Shown here: one piece after another, positions 46,901 to 53,680 of the stretch
How positions within the stretch are numbered: the first letter of the stretch is position 1
Layout: every line of letters begins with the position of its first letter
From: Anomaloglossus baeobatrachus
Lineage: Eukaryota > Chordata > Amphibia > Anura > Aromobatidae
Reading direction: 5' to 3'
Length of the DNA stretch: 64,000 nt
NCBI RefSeq assembly: GCF_048569485.1
Contig: NC_134358.1
Span: 549,793,097-549,857,096 of the forward strand
The notes under the pieces: model-generated
What the model was told of the DNA's origin: nothing
The model's input: the letters and a program-made list of their open reading frames with translations, nothing else
Database searches by the model: none
Made by a program: the position numbers and the translations under genes

Positions 46901-48932
46901 GCGTTCTAAGTCCATTTGCATAGGGCGGCAGGGTGGCGCAGTGTTTAGTACTGCAGTCTTGTGGTGGCTCAGTGGTTAGCACTGCAGTCTTGCAGCGCTG
47001 GGGTCCTGGGTTCTAGTCCCACTAAGGACAACATCTGCAAGGAGTTTGTATGTTTTCCCTGTGTTTGCGTGGGTTTCCTCCGGGTTCTCCGGTTTCCTCC
47101 CACACTCCAAAAAAAACATACTGATAGGGAATTTAGATTGTGAGCCCCAATGGGGACAGTGTTGCCAATGTATGTAAAGTGCTGTGGAATTAATAGCACT
47201 ATATAAGTGAATAAATATTATTATTATTACTACTTTTTTCCAGGAAGGATTGCCTACCCTATAAGTCTCTACAAGATGAAACATCAGCTTTAAACAATTT
47301 AAATTTCCCATGGATTTCACATGAATTCAATATCAAATTTTAGGCAAACAGGAAGCTATAAGTGACATATTTCATGTCTATACATAATATCACCAAAAGT
47401 ATGAAGCAGCAGATACTTGGAGCGAATCATAAAAAGAAAACCAGAAAAAGAAACTTTGCGCTCCCATCTTTTTTTTTTTTTCTTTCTGGTTCCCATCCCA
47501 GTTTTTCTGCACAGTAAATCCATCACTACGACACTTTGAAATTCCAAAACTTGCTAAAAAAAATAATCTAACAGAAAGCAGTAAACTTTTTAATTTCCCA
47601 TGGCTTGAAACGATTATCCCTTCCCCCCTATCCCTGGAGTATTGTGAAGCATTCCAACATAGGAATGTGCCGGGTTCTCATATTTACACAGAGGAAGAGC
47701 TGAAAAGATGCACAAATTACTAAACACTTTGCTACAAATGTATCAAGAATTATCTGTAAATGATGGATGAATGCATTCCGCAACACTTTCTACTCCTTCT
47801 GCACTTACGACTTGTAGGAACATGTATCTACTGAAGAAGCTCTGCACAAATAACTAAATATTTTGCTACAAATGTATCAAGACTTATTAGTAAACAAATG
47901 CATTCCGCAACTATGTGCTGCTCCTTCTGCACATGCACATGATGTATTTACAGAGAGGAAGAGTGGAAAAGATGCACTAATAGCTAAATACTTTGCAACA
48001 AATGTATCAAGAATTATTTGAAAAATGCATTCCGCAACTATGTTCTACTCCATCTGCACTTATTTGTAAGAGTATGGTTTATCTACCATAGAAGCTTTGC
48101 ACAAATTACTAAATACTTTGCTACAAATGTATCAATAATTATTTGTAAATAAATGCATTCCGCAACTGTGTTCTGCTCCTTCTGCACATGCACAACATGA
48201 TGTCTCTACACAGAGGAAGATCAGAAAAAAAATGCACCAATTTCTAAATACTTTGCTACAAATGTATCAAGAATTTGTAAACAAATGCATTTCGCAACTA
48301 TGTTCTGCTCCTTCTGCACATGGACATGAAGTACAGTATCTACAGAGAGGAAGAGCGGAAAAGAATCACTAATTGTTAAATACTTTGCAACAAATGTATC
48401 AAGAATTATTGTAAATGAATGCATTCCGCAACTGTGTTTTACTCCTGCACTTATGACTTGTAGGAACATGGTTTATCTACCATAGAAGCGCTGCACAAAT
48501 TACTAAATAATTTTTCTACAAATGTATCAATCATTTTTCGTAAATAAATGCATTCCACAAAAATGTTCTGCTCCTTCTACACATGCACAACATGAAGTAT
48601 CTACACAGAGGAAGAGTGAAAAAGATGCACTAATTACTAAACACTTTGCTACAATTGTATCAAGAATTATTTGTAAACAATTCATTCCGCAACTATGTTC
48701 TGCTTCTGCACATGCACAACATGATGTATCTAGCAGCACAAAATGGAAAGTAATTGAAAGAGTCAAATAACCCAGAACTTCCTATTTTTGCAAGTATGGC
48801 TGCCCAGTGCTCCAAGGATGAAGACCACCCATCCCACTTACTTTTTGCTGCAGATGTTCCATTCTGGGGAAAGGCGATGACTTGGACCAAGAGGGTGGCA
48901 GCGGCCAGGACCTGGGCAGCATAGACTTGCAT
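16654..48932 (-). CDS. TFPI2: Tissue factor pathway inhibitor 2 (three Kunitz domains), spliced gene span
   Basis: This is a secreted serine-protease inhibitor of the extracellular matrix. In mammals it inhibits plasmin, trypsin and the tissue factor-VIIa complex, chiefly through Kunitz 1. Four exons are clear: 48,932-48,842, 46,468-46,292, 43,831-43,652 and 16,827-16,654. All introns are phase 1 with GT/AG ends. The product has a signal peptide (about 1-20), then Kunitz domains at 35-85, 95-145 and 155-205, each with six cysteines. The P1 residues are Lys45, Arg105 and Ser165. Identity rests on family-specific stretches such as YYYDRYTQ with FLYGGCGGN, VPKICR, and SFCYSPKDEG with FTYTGCGGN, which closely match human TFPI2. 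Kunitz 2 is more canonical than in human. Intron 3 spans about 27 kb. Confidence 0.93.
16917..16977. repeat. (TA)n microsatellite
   Basis: About 28 TA units just upstream (gene sense) of the Kunitz-3 exon acceptor, followed by short ctat/tagc words. Confidence 0.95.
17150..19265. repeat. 58-bp minisatellite with a 172-bp higher-order unit
   Basis: The basic unit is ctagctggattgacagctcc followed by tcaatgttcctcctccctgctgctga and a cctccaccca step. From about 17,560 to 18,850 three variants (gacagct, gaaagct, taattgctcttctgtgtcc) recur together every 172 bp at least six times. The flanks (17,150-17,560 and 18,850-19,265) hold older, diverged 58-bp units. The 172-bp period is not divisible by 3, and the open frames are short overlapping artefacts. 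It lies in TFPI2 intron 3. Confidence 0.93.
19266..19747. other. Intronic sequence, nothing recognised
   Basis: No repeat partner or exon-like segment was seen between the minisatellite and the TIR element at 19,748. Confidence 0.4.
19748..20567. mobile_element. Non-autonomous DNA transposon, CGTGTTTCCC TIR type
   Basis: The left end is TACCGTGTTTCCCTAAAAAT and the right end mirrors it as ttttcggagaaacagggta. Sub-terminal cttatttt words are also repeated. There is a TA at both edges. No transposase is present. Elements with this kind of end are widespread in vertebrates; the superfamily was not resolved. Confidence 0.65.
20688..21775. mobile_element. TIR element split by a solo LTR
   Basis: About 48-bp inverted ends: tttttatagtgcaaaaagta at 20,692 and its mirror finishing at about 21,772, including the inner word tattagagacaacaggt / acctgttgtctctaata. 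Almost identical short words (ataatattggatta) lie outside, near 20,676 and 21,873. The inside is non-coding and is divided by the LTR at 20,761-21,441. Confidence 0.7.
20761..21441. mobile_element. Solo LTR
   Basis: 681 bp from TGTTACGTC to GCGTTACA, flanked by the 5-bp direct repeat GAAAC (20,756-20,760 and 21,442-21,446). TG...CA ends, a 5-bp duplication and no internal region are the marks of a solo LTR left by LTR-LTR recombination. Family unknown. It is younger than the TIR element it interrupts. Confidence 0.82.
21776..22214. other. Intronic sequence, nothing recognised
   Basis: AT-rich; short open frames have no domain. No repeat partner seen. Confidence 0.4.
22215..23262. mobile_element. 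Diverged anuran-type non-autonomous repeat with a hairpin
   Basis: Starts near cccttcacaaccgggtgatt and runs to tatgtcataagtcgtaaaaagc. The order of words (ccataactttttt, gggacgagttg, actatacggtaaaact, gttgtgcggcgacc) is one I recall from abundant about 1-kb frog repeats. Inside, 22,313-22,349 and 22,357-22,393 are inverted copies (gacgagttgt...caaaa and mirror) that make a near-perfect hairpin. The name is from memory only. Confidence 0.5.
23266..23585. mobile_element. Kolobok-like MITE (TTAAAGGGG type)
   Basis: Left TTAAAGGGGTTGTCCACTGC and right gcagtggaaaacccatttaa are imperfect inverted repeats bounded by TTAA. The TTAAAGG start fits the T2/Kolobok motif known in Xenopus. A related fragment begins at about 49,556. 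No coding capacity. Confidence 0.7.
23590..24020. mobile_element. MITE with long imperfect inverted repeats
   Basis: The left half (gcagcataatgtagtggcag, tcctgattccagcgatgtgtcact) is mirrored on the right (agtgacacatttctggaatcaggg, acattatgctgc). A central palindrome aatcactgattggcag / ctaccaatcagtgg also folds. Non-coding. Superfamily uncertain. Confidence 0.6.
24330..25330. repeat. Dispersed repeat family A, copy 1
   Basis: Non-coding and C/A-rich. Its right part (caggtggcgtcac, ataaaccccatt, gggcacaggaccgggc) corresponds in order to 56,468-56,550 (caggtggcatcac, tatttaaacgac, ggtcacagaaccgggc). Its left part shares the cccctgag / ctcagggc style of 55,570. It may be an LTR relative; this is not established. 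Confidence 0.5.
25331..25659. other. Intronic sequence, nothing recognised
   Basis: AT-rich towards the right with a short TA run near 25,530. No feature identified. Confidence 0.4.
25949..26911 (-). pseudogene. Tc1 transposase remnant
   Basis: Three minus-strand frames carry family pieces. MGSSKQLPSTLKMVEAHKAG at about 26,911 is the N-terminal helix-turn-helix start. A middle piece ends in VLWTDEGKM (first catalytic Asp) near 26,447. A C-terminal piece contains TPDLNIIENMW (catalytic Glu) near 26,080. Several frame changes and stops separate them; MDNYPKH replaces the usual QDNDPKH around the second Asp. Inactive. Confidence 0.85.
27217..28507 (-). repeat. 3' LTR of Gypsy element 1
   Basis: 1,291 bp (plus-strand ends TGTCACAAACC...CCTCACA), next to the polypurine tract. 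Almost identical to the copy at 33,812. Confidence 0.95.
28503..33608 (-). CDS. Gypsy element 1 gag-pol
   Basis: A single open frame of about 1,700 codons (retrotransposon fossil or young copy). The order is as follows. First comes a charged, Ala/Glu/Arg-rich gag N-terminus. Next is a gag helical domain near 33,060-32,600 resembling the SCAN-related Gmr1 gag. A CX2CX4HX4C zinc knuckle lies near 32,390-32,430, followed by a likely protease with a DSAS-like site. The integrase follows, with an HHCC zinc finger near 31,100-30,970 and a DDE core (VDLVGP, TDRGTQF, ERFNGT). Reverse transcriptase has a YLDD motif near 29,380. RNase H (TDASDFGLGAVL near 28,930) comes last. Integrase ahead of reverse transcriptase separates it from ordinary Gypsy elements. 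Confidence 0.93.
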   Translation of the reverse strand: MAESTRSKAKGMADAQARDDEEVVHEPSKSPTPENSSAEDIAQPGTAGQNEEELAQGSSTSQMPALRSAMDSESPGSAAGRRSPRAIPPSLGGSDSLLQMAMALLQAGDQEGYKELLAERRAERQAARDAEAAERQAAREAAERQAAREERRQQADRDHQLQLAQLRPSSATRDLQDTKLPKVRVEDFPVLEKDGDLDSFLTAFERTCLQHHLDKDQWAKYLTPRLRGKALDILGDLPAEADQGYDTIKRALIQQYNLTPESYRKKFRTLQKGPKDSWADHRRALARAADHWTQGLQLSTGPEILDLFITEQLLWNCPADLRQFIRDQKPKGSTATAALADDYTNNRAPEARRAATSSTWRGGKMNSATAPPAPRLQGVSPSTPLSRPVAEPRRCHQCNLPGHFKAMCPQRPKAPAPSPSQGPPKVYCVGGGGGRSLDSFQPVTVGRSVTIGLRDSASEVTLVRPEMVSPQDLIPGKTLAVSGIGGIDPALPVADIYVDWGAGRGVREVGVTDRIPANVLLGTDLGQITSQFGPPPRAEPSASTDMTPDNVNVLSMNDVREGGVNSDISACIDTIDTHSAAAVTGEGVRERCDNASTSNQPVSWDLLPSAGISREQGAAGGGPVCGVGATTANVGSPEISQRGSVAAGGEQAGEIGAGPGAEVLPGKISVHGSPTTGVSGSQVGLPEPATWSGTEEEQARPTVAAAVAAVTRSGSAGSQGASRRSDSSSPSDQVAAESGGGQDTGPGVLTEDVTVSSILATSSQGFQAALEADDSLKALKEQAAQPPSDPERVVWDQGRLYRATVQQGSPEAWPRDRQLVVPYPFRTELLRIAHEIPMAGHLGIAKTKARLNQHFYWPKMGADVAAYCRSCETCQRVGKAGPRPKAPLVSLPIIDEPFRRVAVDLVGPLAIPSSSGKRFILTVVDYATRYPEAVALSSIRADKVATALLEIFSRVGFPQEMLTDRGTQFMSQLMEALCKQVQVRHLVASPYHPQTNGLCERFNGTLKQMLKMLVDSHGRDWERYLPHLLFAYREVPQASTGFSPFELLYGRRVRGPLALVKEAWEGDLATPGVSVIEYVMRFRDKMQALTQLVHDNMAQAQADQKRWYDQNACERTYQVGQKVWVLVPVPQDKLQAAWEGPYLVYQQLNPVTYLVTLDPARGRRKPFHVNMMKAHHEREACALPVCNLPEEGEAETLLDMLAQVRAGGSIEDVEVGHQLLEDQRSQLWATLLPFRGLFTNQPGRTDLAVHHVDTGDHPPIRRSAYRVSLEVQQHMRQEIDEMLKLGVIQASNSAWASPVVLVPKKDRTTRFCVDYRGLNAVTVADAYPMPRIDDLLDQLAGAQYLTIMDLSRGYWQIPLTRKARERSAFITPFGLYESTVMPFGMRNAPATFQRMVNTLLKGLEGYAAAYLDDIAVFSPTWEDHLEHLAQVLRRIHRAGLTIKPGKCQLAMSEVQYLGHRVGGRTLKPEPEKVEAIASWPTPRTKKQVMSFLGTAGYYRRFVPHYSSLAKPLTDLTKKKLPSAVDWTMDCETAFQALKDALSSPPVLQAADFTRPFVVQTDASDFGLGAVLSQVDSASQEHPVLYLSRKLLPREVAYSTMEKECLAIVWALQRLQPYLYGRHFIVETDHNPLSWLHTVSGTNGRLLRWSLALQQYNFTIRHKRGRDHGNADGLSRQGEVADGRTGEHRSVLPPSALKRGEV
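33812..35102 (-). repeat. 5' LTR of Gypsy element 1
   Basis: 1,291 bp, next to the primer-binding site and followed on its outer side by the CTTGA duplication. Confidence 0.95.
35290..35395 (+). mobile_element. LINE 3' tail fragment
   Basis: The words gctttggcaaaact, gtatttggtcctgccaataaagcttatttga and a short (tttga)n tail are typical of the 3' ends of CR1/L2-type LINEs as I remember them. The 5' part is absent, or is the unrecognised 35,145-35,290 stretch. The GATA microsatellite starts at the tail. Confidence 0.5.
35396..35528. repeat. GATA-type microsatellite, left part
   Basis: Units of gagggatagatagata (16 bp) and gatagatgg follow the LINE tail. The array resumes at 43,398 after Gypsy element 2, with GAGGG duplicated at the joins. 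Confidence 0.92.
35529..36805 (-). repeat. 3' LTR of Gypsy element 2
   Basis: 1,277 bp, adjoining the polypurine tract at 36,806-36,818. Confidence 0.94.
36801..41994 (-). pseudogene. Gypsy element 2 gag-pol region (fossil)
   Basis: Contains the same gag, zinc knuckle, integrase, reverse transcriptase and RNase H order as element 1, with high amino-acid similarity. The region is not one continuous frame; about one break is apparent. The gag side begins with a Cys-rich stretch (CRYCKVCGGIRCQFC) at about 41,985-41,935, ahead of the MAD-type start seen in element 1. Confidence 0.85.
42121..43397 (-). repeat. 5' LTR of Gypsy element 2
   Basis: 1,277 bp, next to the tRNA-Leu-like primer-binding site. 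Confidence 0.94.
43398..43482. repeat. GATA-type microsatellite, right part
   Basis: Continuation of the 16-bp gagggatagatagata array interrupted by Gypsy element 2. Confidence 0.92.
43652..43831 (-). CDS. TFPI2: TFPI2 exon 3, Kunitz domain 2
   Basis: The acceptor ...caattctag precedes AAGTCCCCAAAATTTGC. The exon is 180 bp and ends AAAAGAA before GTAAGT. It encodes residues 90-149: VPKICRMEQKAGPCR, then a GC-YGNDNNF core, then CAPK. The P1 residue is Arg105 and the usual Kunitz spacing is kept. In human TFPI2 this domain has Glu after the second Cys and an insertion after the fourth; both departures are absent here. Confidence 0.95.
43900..45290. other. TFPI2 intron 2, mostly unrecognised, with a short tandem duplication
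   Basis: 44,919-45,229 holds about two copies of a 140-157-bp segment (ggcaagttgggac, accaacatatatct, gtgtgtgg-caccctaacaaatgaaaag). The rest shows no exon or element that I can name. Confidence 0.55.
45293..45806. mobile_element. MITE, AGGCTACTTTCACAC family, copy 1
   Basis: Left TTAAGGCTACTTTCACACGT and right gtgtgaaagttgccttag are inverted repeats at a TTAA-like site. The interior is rich in gatgcaacg words and self-complementary. It belongs with 53,828-54,339 by terminal sequence. No transposase. Confidence 0.75.
46292..46468 (-). CDS. TFPI2: TFPI2 exon 2, Kunitz domain 1
   Basis: The acceptor ...ttcttccag precedes ATATGAGCGCGTGC. The exon is 177 bp and ends AAAATTAAAA before GTGAGT. 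It encodes residues 31-89: ACLLPMDDGPCK, YYYDRYTQTC, FLYGGCGGNDNNF. The P1 residue is Lys45 (Arg in human); Lys and Arg both fit trypsin-like targets such as plasmin. The codon for Asn31 is split by the exon 1 junction and, with the following MS, makes an N-glycosylation sequon. Confidence 0.95.
46924..47222 (+). mobile_element. tRNA-derived SINE with V-SINE-like central block
   Basis: The head has box A-like ggtggctcagtggttagcac and box B-like GGTTCTAGTCC. The conserved centre gtgggtttcctccgggttct and ggtttcctcccacactcc follows. The tail reads ataaatattattattatt. The first about 35 bp (ggcggcagggtggcgcag...) partly repeat the head, so two starts are joined. It lies in TFPI2 intron 1, opposite to the gene. 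Confidence 0.8.
47670..48745. repeat. About 130-bp imperfect tandem repeat, roughly 8 copies
   Basis: The word caaatgtatcaa recurs near 47,745, 47,870, 47,998, 48,125, 48,258, 48,388 and 48,518 (caattgtatcaa near 48,650), each followed by tgcattccgcaac and then ctgctccttctgcac. Spacing is 122-133 bp. Non-coding, in TFPI2 intron 1. Confidence 0.85.
48842..48932 (-). CDS. TFPI2: TFPI2 exon 1, signal peptide
   Basis: ATG at 48,932 opens 30 codons plus one base, ending GCAGCAAAAA before GTAAGT. A hydrophobic core (AAQVLAAATLLVQVIA) with V-I-A suggests cleavage after Ala20. NGT at 24-26 is a possible N-glycan site. Start choice: it is the first ATG after the TATA box, in frame with the Kunitz exons through a phase-1 join. 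Confidence 0.9.
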
Positions 48933-49028
48933 GGTTCTTGGAGTTGTATCTTCTTCAGGCTCACAAAGGCTTGTAACGAGGCGGAGCTGGATACAGAGTA
49001 ATAGACAGACCTCAACTTCCTAAGGAAC

Positions 49029-49084
49029 TTTTATACACAAAGAAAGGAGAAGCCTGAAGCAGAAGGAGTGGTCACAGTGACTCA
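49029..49084 (-). promoter_or_regulatory. TFPI2: TFPI2 core promoter: TATA box and AP-1 site
   Basis: On the minus strand TATAAAA (49,029-49,035) lies about 97 bp before the ATG, predicting a start of transcription near 49,000. A TGAGTCA AP-1 consensus (49,078-49,084) is about 43 bp further upstream. The sites are exact matches; their use is inferred. Confidence 0.65.
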
Positions 49085-49555
49085 CCCCTTCTGGAGCAGA
49101 AATCATCATTATCCCAGTATAGCTCAGCTCTTATTATGCAAAAAGAAAACCTCACGTCATCCAAAAGGGAGAGGAGTTTTGCAACTTTGAAATTCAGTCG
49201 AAAAAGTAATTTTACAGAAAAACCCTCCCTTAAGAAACACAGTAGGGATCTCTCAAAAGCTAAAGTCATTGCAATACTTTTTTCTTTTTAAGCAGTGTGT
49301 AATATTATTTTTACTTCACAGGTCCAAGATGTAAGAATGTGGAAGAAAAGTTACGAAACCGAGGGAGTGAGGCGTCCGAGGATATAGAACCGTGACATGG
49401 ACTGTGGGGTTATAGGTTCATTAGAGAACACTCATATTAAGATTTTAGAATTATTTATTACCATTTGTTACATTTTAAGAGATTAATATTTTTCAACTTT
49501 GTAATAGAATTATTACTATTTGATATTATATATTTAGGAAGATAAAGTAGCACCT
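49085..49555. other. Upstream region of TFPI2, nothing further recognised
   Basis: Mostly AT-rich. An atgcaaaa octamer-like word lies near 49,136. No gene or repeat was identified. Confidence 0.35.
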
Positions 49556-49705
49556 TTAAAGGGGTTGTCCACTACCTTTACATTGATGGCCAACCCACAG
49601 GACAGGTCATCAATGTGTGATCAGCCGGGATCCGACACCCCGCACTCCCCGCTGATCGGCTGTTCTCAGTGTCGGCAATGGCAGCAGGAAGCTGGAAATA
49701 CTCAG
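49556..49705. mobile_element. Kolobok-like MITE fragment
   Basis: Starts TTTAAAGGGGTTGTCCACTA like the element at 23,266, followed by gccgggatccgacaccccgc; the other end is missing. Confidence 0.55.
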
Positions 49706-49753
49706 TTTTTCTTTTTTTATTTGTTATTATATATTTTTACTTGATTTTATTAT

Positions 49754-49758
<5 letters not shown>

Positions 49759-49842
<84 letters not shown>
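49759..49842. repeat. (TA)n microsatellite
   Basis: TA run with one cata interruption, directly left of a Tc1 terminus. Confidence 0.95.
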
Positions 49843-49845
<3 letters not shown>

Positions 49846-50767
49846 TACAGACCAAACGTTTGGACACACCTTCTCATCTCTAGAACAACTGTTAAGAGGA
49901 GACTTTGTGCAGCAGCCTTCATGGTAAAATAGCCGCTAGGAAACCACTGCTAAGGACAGGCAACAAGCAGAAGAGACTTGTTTGGGCTAAAGAACACAAG
50001 GAATGGACATTAGACCAGTGGAAATCTGTGCTTTGGTCTGATGAGTCCAAATTTGAGATCTTTGGATCCAACCACCGTGTCTTTGTAGAAAAGGTGAACA
50101 GATGGACTCTACATGGCTGGTTCCCACCGTGAAGCATGGAGGAGGAGGTGTGATGGTGTGGGGGGGGGGGGTGCTTTGCTGGTGACACTGTTGGGGATTT
50201 ATTCGAAATTGAACCAGCATGGCTACCACAGCATCTTGCAGCGGCGTGCTATTCCATCCGGTTTGCGTTTAGTTGGACCATCATTTCTTTTTCAACAGGA
50301 CAATGACCCCAAACACACCTCCAGGCTGTGTTAGGGCTATTTGACTAAGAAGGAGAGTGATGGGATGCTACACCAGATCACCTGGTCTCCACAGTCACCA
50401 GACCTGAACCCAATCGAGATGGTTTGGGGTGAGCTGGACCGCAGAGCGAAGGCAAAAGGGCCAACAAGTGCTAAGCATCTCTGGGAACTCCTTCAAGACT
50501 GTTGGAAAACCATTACCGGTGACTACCTCTTGACGCTCATCAAGAGAATGCCAAGAGTGTGCAAAGTAGTAATCACAGCAAAAGGTGGCTACTTTGAAGA
50601 ACCTAGAATATAAGACATACTTTCAGTTGTTTCACACTTTAAGTATTTCATTCCACATGTTTTAATTCATAGTTTTGATGCCTTGAATGTGAATCTAAAA
50701 TTTTCAGAGTCATGAAAATAAAGAAAACTCTTTGAATGAAAAGGTGTATCCAAACTTTTGGTCTGTA

Positions 50768-50770
<3 letters not shown>
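49843..50770 (+). mobile_element. Tc1-like transposon, internally shortened
   Basis: Termini CAGTACAGACCAAACGTTTG and ccaaacttttggtctgtactg are inverted repeats with TA outside. At 928 bp it lacks the N-terminal DNA-binding part; coding similarity starts at RKPLLRTGNKQKRLVWAKEH. TA microsatellites flank both sides. Confidence 0.9.
49905..50613 (+). pseudogene. Tc1 transposase, truncated and broken
   Basis: The catalytic blocks are present in three frames: WSDESKFEIFG (first Asp), FQQDNDPKHTS (second Asp) followed by a stop, and SPDLNPIEMVW (Glu) to GGYFEEPRI. A frame change near 50,090-50,110 and a stop at about 50,335 break the gene. The helix-turn-helix region is absent. Confidence 0.88.

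Positions 50771-50771
<1 letters not shown>

Positions 50772-50822
<51 letters not shown>
50772..50822. repeat. (TA)n microsatellite
   Basis: TA run directly right of the Tc1 terminus. Confidence 0.93.
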
Positions 50823-50823
<1 letters not shown>

Positions 50824-51230
50824 TTGCATTATTTTATTATGTTTTTTTGCATTTATGGTGGGCCTAGTTTCCCATGTCTTTTTATTTTGCCCATTTCCCC
50901 ATTGTTCCACCCTTCATCTCCTTCCTGCCGCTCTGCTGGGTCTCTGTGGAGGGCAGCAGTCAGAGGCAGACATATCATTGGTGCAACCTGTGAGGACACA
51001 CAAGGGCCCAAGAGGTGATGGGGCTCATTTCTACCTCCAATACAGGCGCAATTGTGAATTTTTATGAGCTCTTGGTGTCACACTAGGTAGAGGGAAAGTA
51101 CTAAGTGAGCAACGAAAGGTAAGTGAAGGGGAACCCTGAGTCTAGGAAAGGGAGAGATGGTGACCCCTGACCAAACCTACTGCAGATCCCTGTGGTCCCT
51201 CACCCCCCTAGATGCCAAATCTGATACTCA
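50823..51230. other. Non-coding, nothing recognised
   Basis: No exon or repeat could be named. Confidence 0.4.
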
Positions 51231-52090
51231 GAGATGAGTTTTTCAACATAACCTAACACAGCAGAGCTGAGCGTTCAATAGCAATAAACTGAGCTTGGAA
51301 TTAGTAGCTAATTCTTAGGATAGATGATGGGCTAGCAGAGTTGGATGAACTAGATGCAGCTGAGAAAGATGTGCAAATAATACTCGAACAGCAGAGATGT
51401 GTAGGCAAATGGCATATTGCTATAGAAATGCAGTTACATATATGATTACAATAATAATATAAATAGACAAAAGTATCTTGCTTGCAGAGGTCCAGTTACA
51501 CACAGGAATAGTATAGATGTTCAGACAAACTGGTAACTTGCTTGCAGAAATTTGGTTACTCACAAAATAGCAGAGTAACAAATGTAGACAGAATCAGGCT
51601 GGCAGAGACAAGTTTTTTAGCATAACCTAACACAGTAGAGCTGAGAGTTCAATAGCATTAAACTGAGCTTGGAAGTAGTAACTAATTGCTGGATCGAAGA
51701 CAGTTGGGATAGAAGATGGCCTAGCAGAGTTGGATGAACTAGATGCAGCTGAGAAAGATGTGGAAAGAGTACTAGAACAGCAGAGATGTGTAGGCAAATG
51801 CCATATTGCTATAGAAATGCAGTTACACTTATGATTAGAACAATGAGATAAATAGACAAATGTATCTTGCTTGCAGAGGTGCAGTTACACACAGGATTAG
51901 TATAGATGTTCAGACAAACTGGTAACTTGCTTGCAGAAATTTGGTTACTCACAAAATAGCAGAGTAACAAATATAGACAGCATCAGCAGAACAGAGACAT
52001 ATTTTTTAACATAACCTAACACAGCAGAGCTGACAGCTCAATAACACTACACTGAGCTTGGAAGTAGTAGCTAATTTCTGGATTGAAGAC
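51231..52090. repeat. About 375-bp tandem repeat, 2.3 copies
   Basis: The phrase cataacctaacacag occurs near 51,247, 51,621 and 52,010. Each is followed by ctgagcttgga and tagtagctaat-type words; the first two copies also share gcagagttggatgaactaga and cagttacacacagga. Copies differ by scattered substitutions and small indels. Confidence 0.85.
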
Positions 52091-52619
52091 AGCTGGGAAT
52101 TCAAGAGGAAGATGAGGCTAACTCCAGGAAAAAACCATGGCAGCAGGTTGCTGCACTTCGTGAATACTCAGTTCGTGGGTGACCACCTGAGCTTGGATGA
52201 TGACATCAGTGATGGTTGTTGGGCTATCACATTAACCAGGATTAGCATAGACTAGCACAAAGGGAGCACGATCATAGGAGAAGTAAGCAAAACCCAGCAC
52301 TGGAGCCAGGACAGGTGGATAACACCCTGTATTATTAGGATCATAATTAGGTTTTAGACACACCTTGGTGTCCCTCACATAAAATTCACTATGAGGGGAA
52401 GGTCCCATATTTTGGGACTGCTGACATTGCCCGTTATCACTGATTCCTTTCCTTGATGATTGGAACAAATGGGGAAATCAATGAGTATCATAAGTTTATG
52501 TAGTAATAGTCCATATTTATTTTGGCTGCCTATGTTGCATCAACATATTGTAAATTTCCATAACACACACTGCAGATAATATCATAGGAATCCAATTCTA
52601 CACAATTGTATGTCTGTTT
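52091..52619. other. Non-coding, nothing recognised
   Basis: No domain or repeat partner seen. Confidence 0.35.
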
Positions 52620-52870
52620 TCCTTGCCTGGTGTGTTTTTATAGTGCAGCGATGGGGCTAGCAGCCTTCACCTGTCCACTCCCTAGCCAGGGACTATTGTA
52701 GGGTCATCTCAGGGCTTCAGGATCCTGCTCAGCGACAGGTGAGGAACTTGGGACTGGCTAGGAGTGCAGGGTAAAGCAGCAGGTAAGTGAAGGAGGTGTC
52801 CATCTCCTCTCTCTCTAGTCCTAGGGTCCTGCATTTTTAAAGTGTCCCCAGTGTACCCCTTTGTCATGGT
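52620..52870 (+). repeat. Dispersed repeat, copy 2
   Basis: Same family and orientation as 2,005-2,165 (agtgcagcgatggggctagc, ctcagcgacaggtgaggaac, gaggtgtcc). Confidence 0.55.
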
Positions 52871-53177
52871 GTTACCCCTGTTGTTGACTCTGCCCTAGTC
52901 CGCATCGTGACAAGTTGACCATGCGCCCTGCTTTTCCATTCATTCTATACTGGACTACTGGAACTAGCCAACCGCTGTGCTCGAGGCTTGATCTCGCATG
53001 GAGGGGTGGTGGACTGGAGTCTAGAGATAATGTCAGGCTAGAAATAAGGTATAATGTAGGGTTGCTGCCTGAAAAGGCCCTTTAAGTACAGAGTCTAGAA
53101 AAGAGGGAGGGAAGCTCAAAGAAACACCACTTGAGTGGAGAATGACAAGGCCCTCAAGCTAAGGGACAACTGGAGTA

Positions 53178-53541
53178 GTAGTGATGTGTCGGTCGCGAAC
53201 GATCCGACACAAAGATCTGGCTCCCTGCTGTGAACGACAGGAGCCGGATCACTAGTGTGAGCCGCTAAAATATCTAAACGGCTCTTTTCGCCGTCAAAAC
53301 CCTGCCCACCCACGGCTAAACTCCGCCTACTCAGCAATCTAATTGGTCGCTTGTAAGTGGGTGGGGCTTAGCCGCGGGTGGGCGGGGCTTTTTCGGCATT
53401 ACTATAATCTTAAATATATGTTCACCTGCGGTGAACACATATTTAATAAGGAGCCGAGAACGATCTGAAAGACCCGGCTCTTTTTGGTGAACGGAGCCAT
53501 GGGAACCGGATCACCAAAAAGAGTCGGACTGCCCATCACTA
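53178..53541. mobile_element. hAT-like MITE
   Basis: Ends TAGTGATGTGTCGG and cggactgcccatcacta are imperfect inverted repeats of the TAGTGATGGGC type. Inner mirrored blocks include gaacgatccgacac / gaacgatctgaaag and gggtggggcttagccgcggg with tgcccacccacggctaa. Exact target duplication not seen. Confidence 0.6.
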
Positions 53542-53680
53542 TGAGTAGGGCTCAATGAAGAAGGGTCTGGGAATACAAGTGTAATACCCCAGAGTTGGAT
53601 GCTATCAAAGTGATCTATAGTCATTAACAGTAGTTTACATGAGGTATGCGGTGTACACTTTTAAATGAAGAGATAAACTC

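Noticed and set aside
46961-47035. Functional tRNA gene
   Set aside because: The box A and B-like words belong to the head of a SINE with a V-SINE-like centre and AT tail; no cloverleaf is completed.
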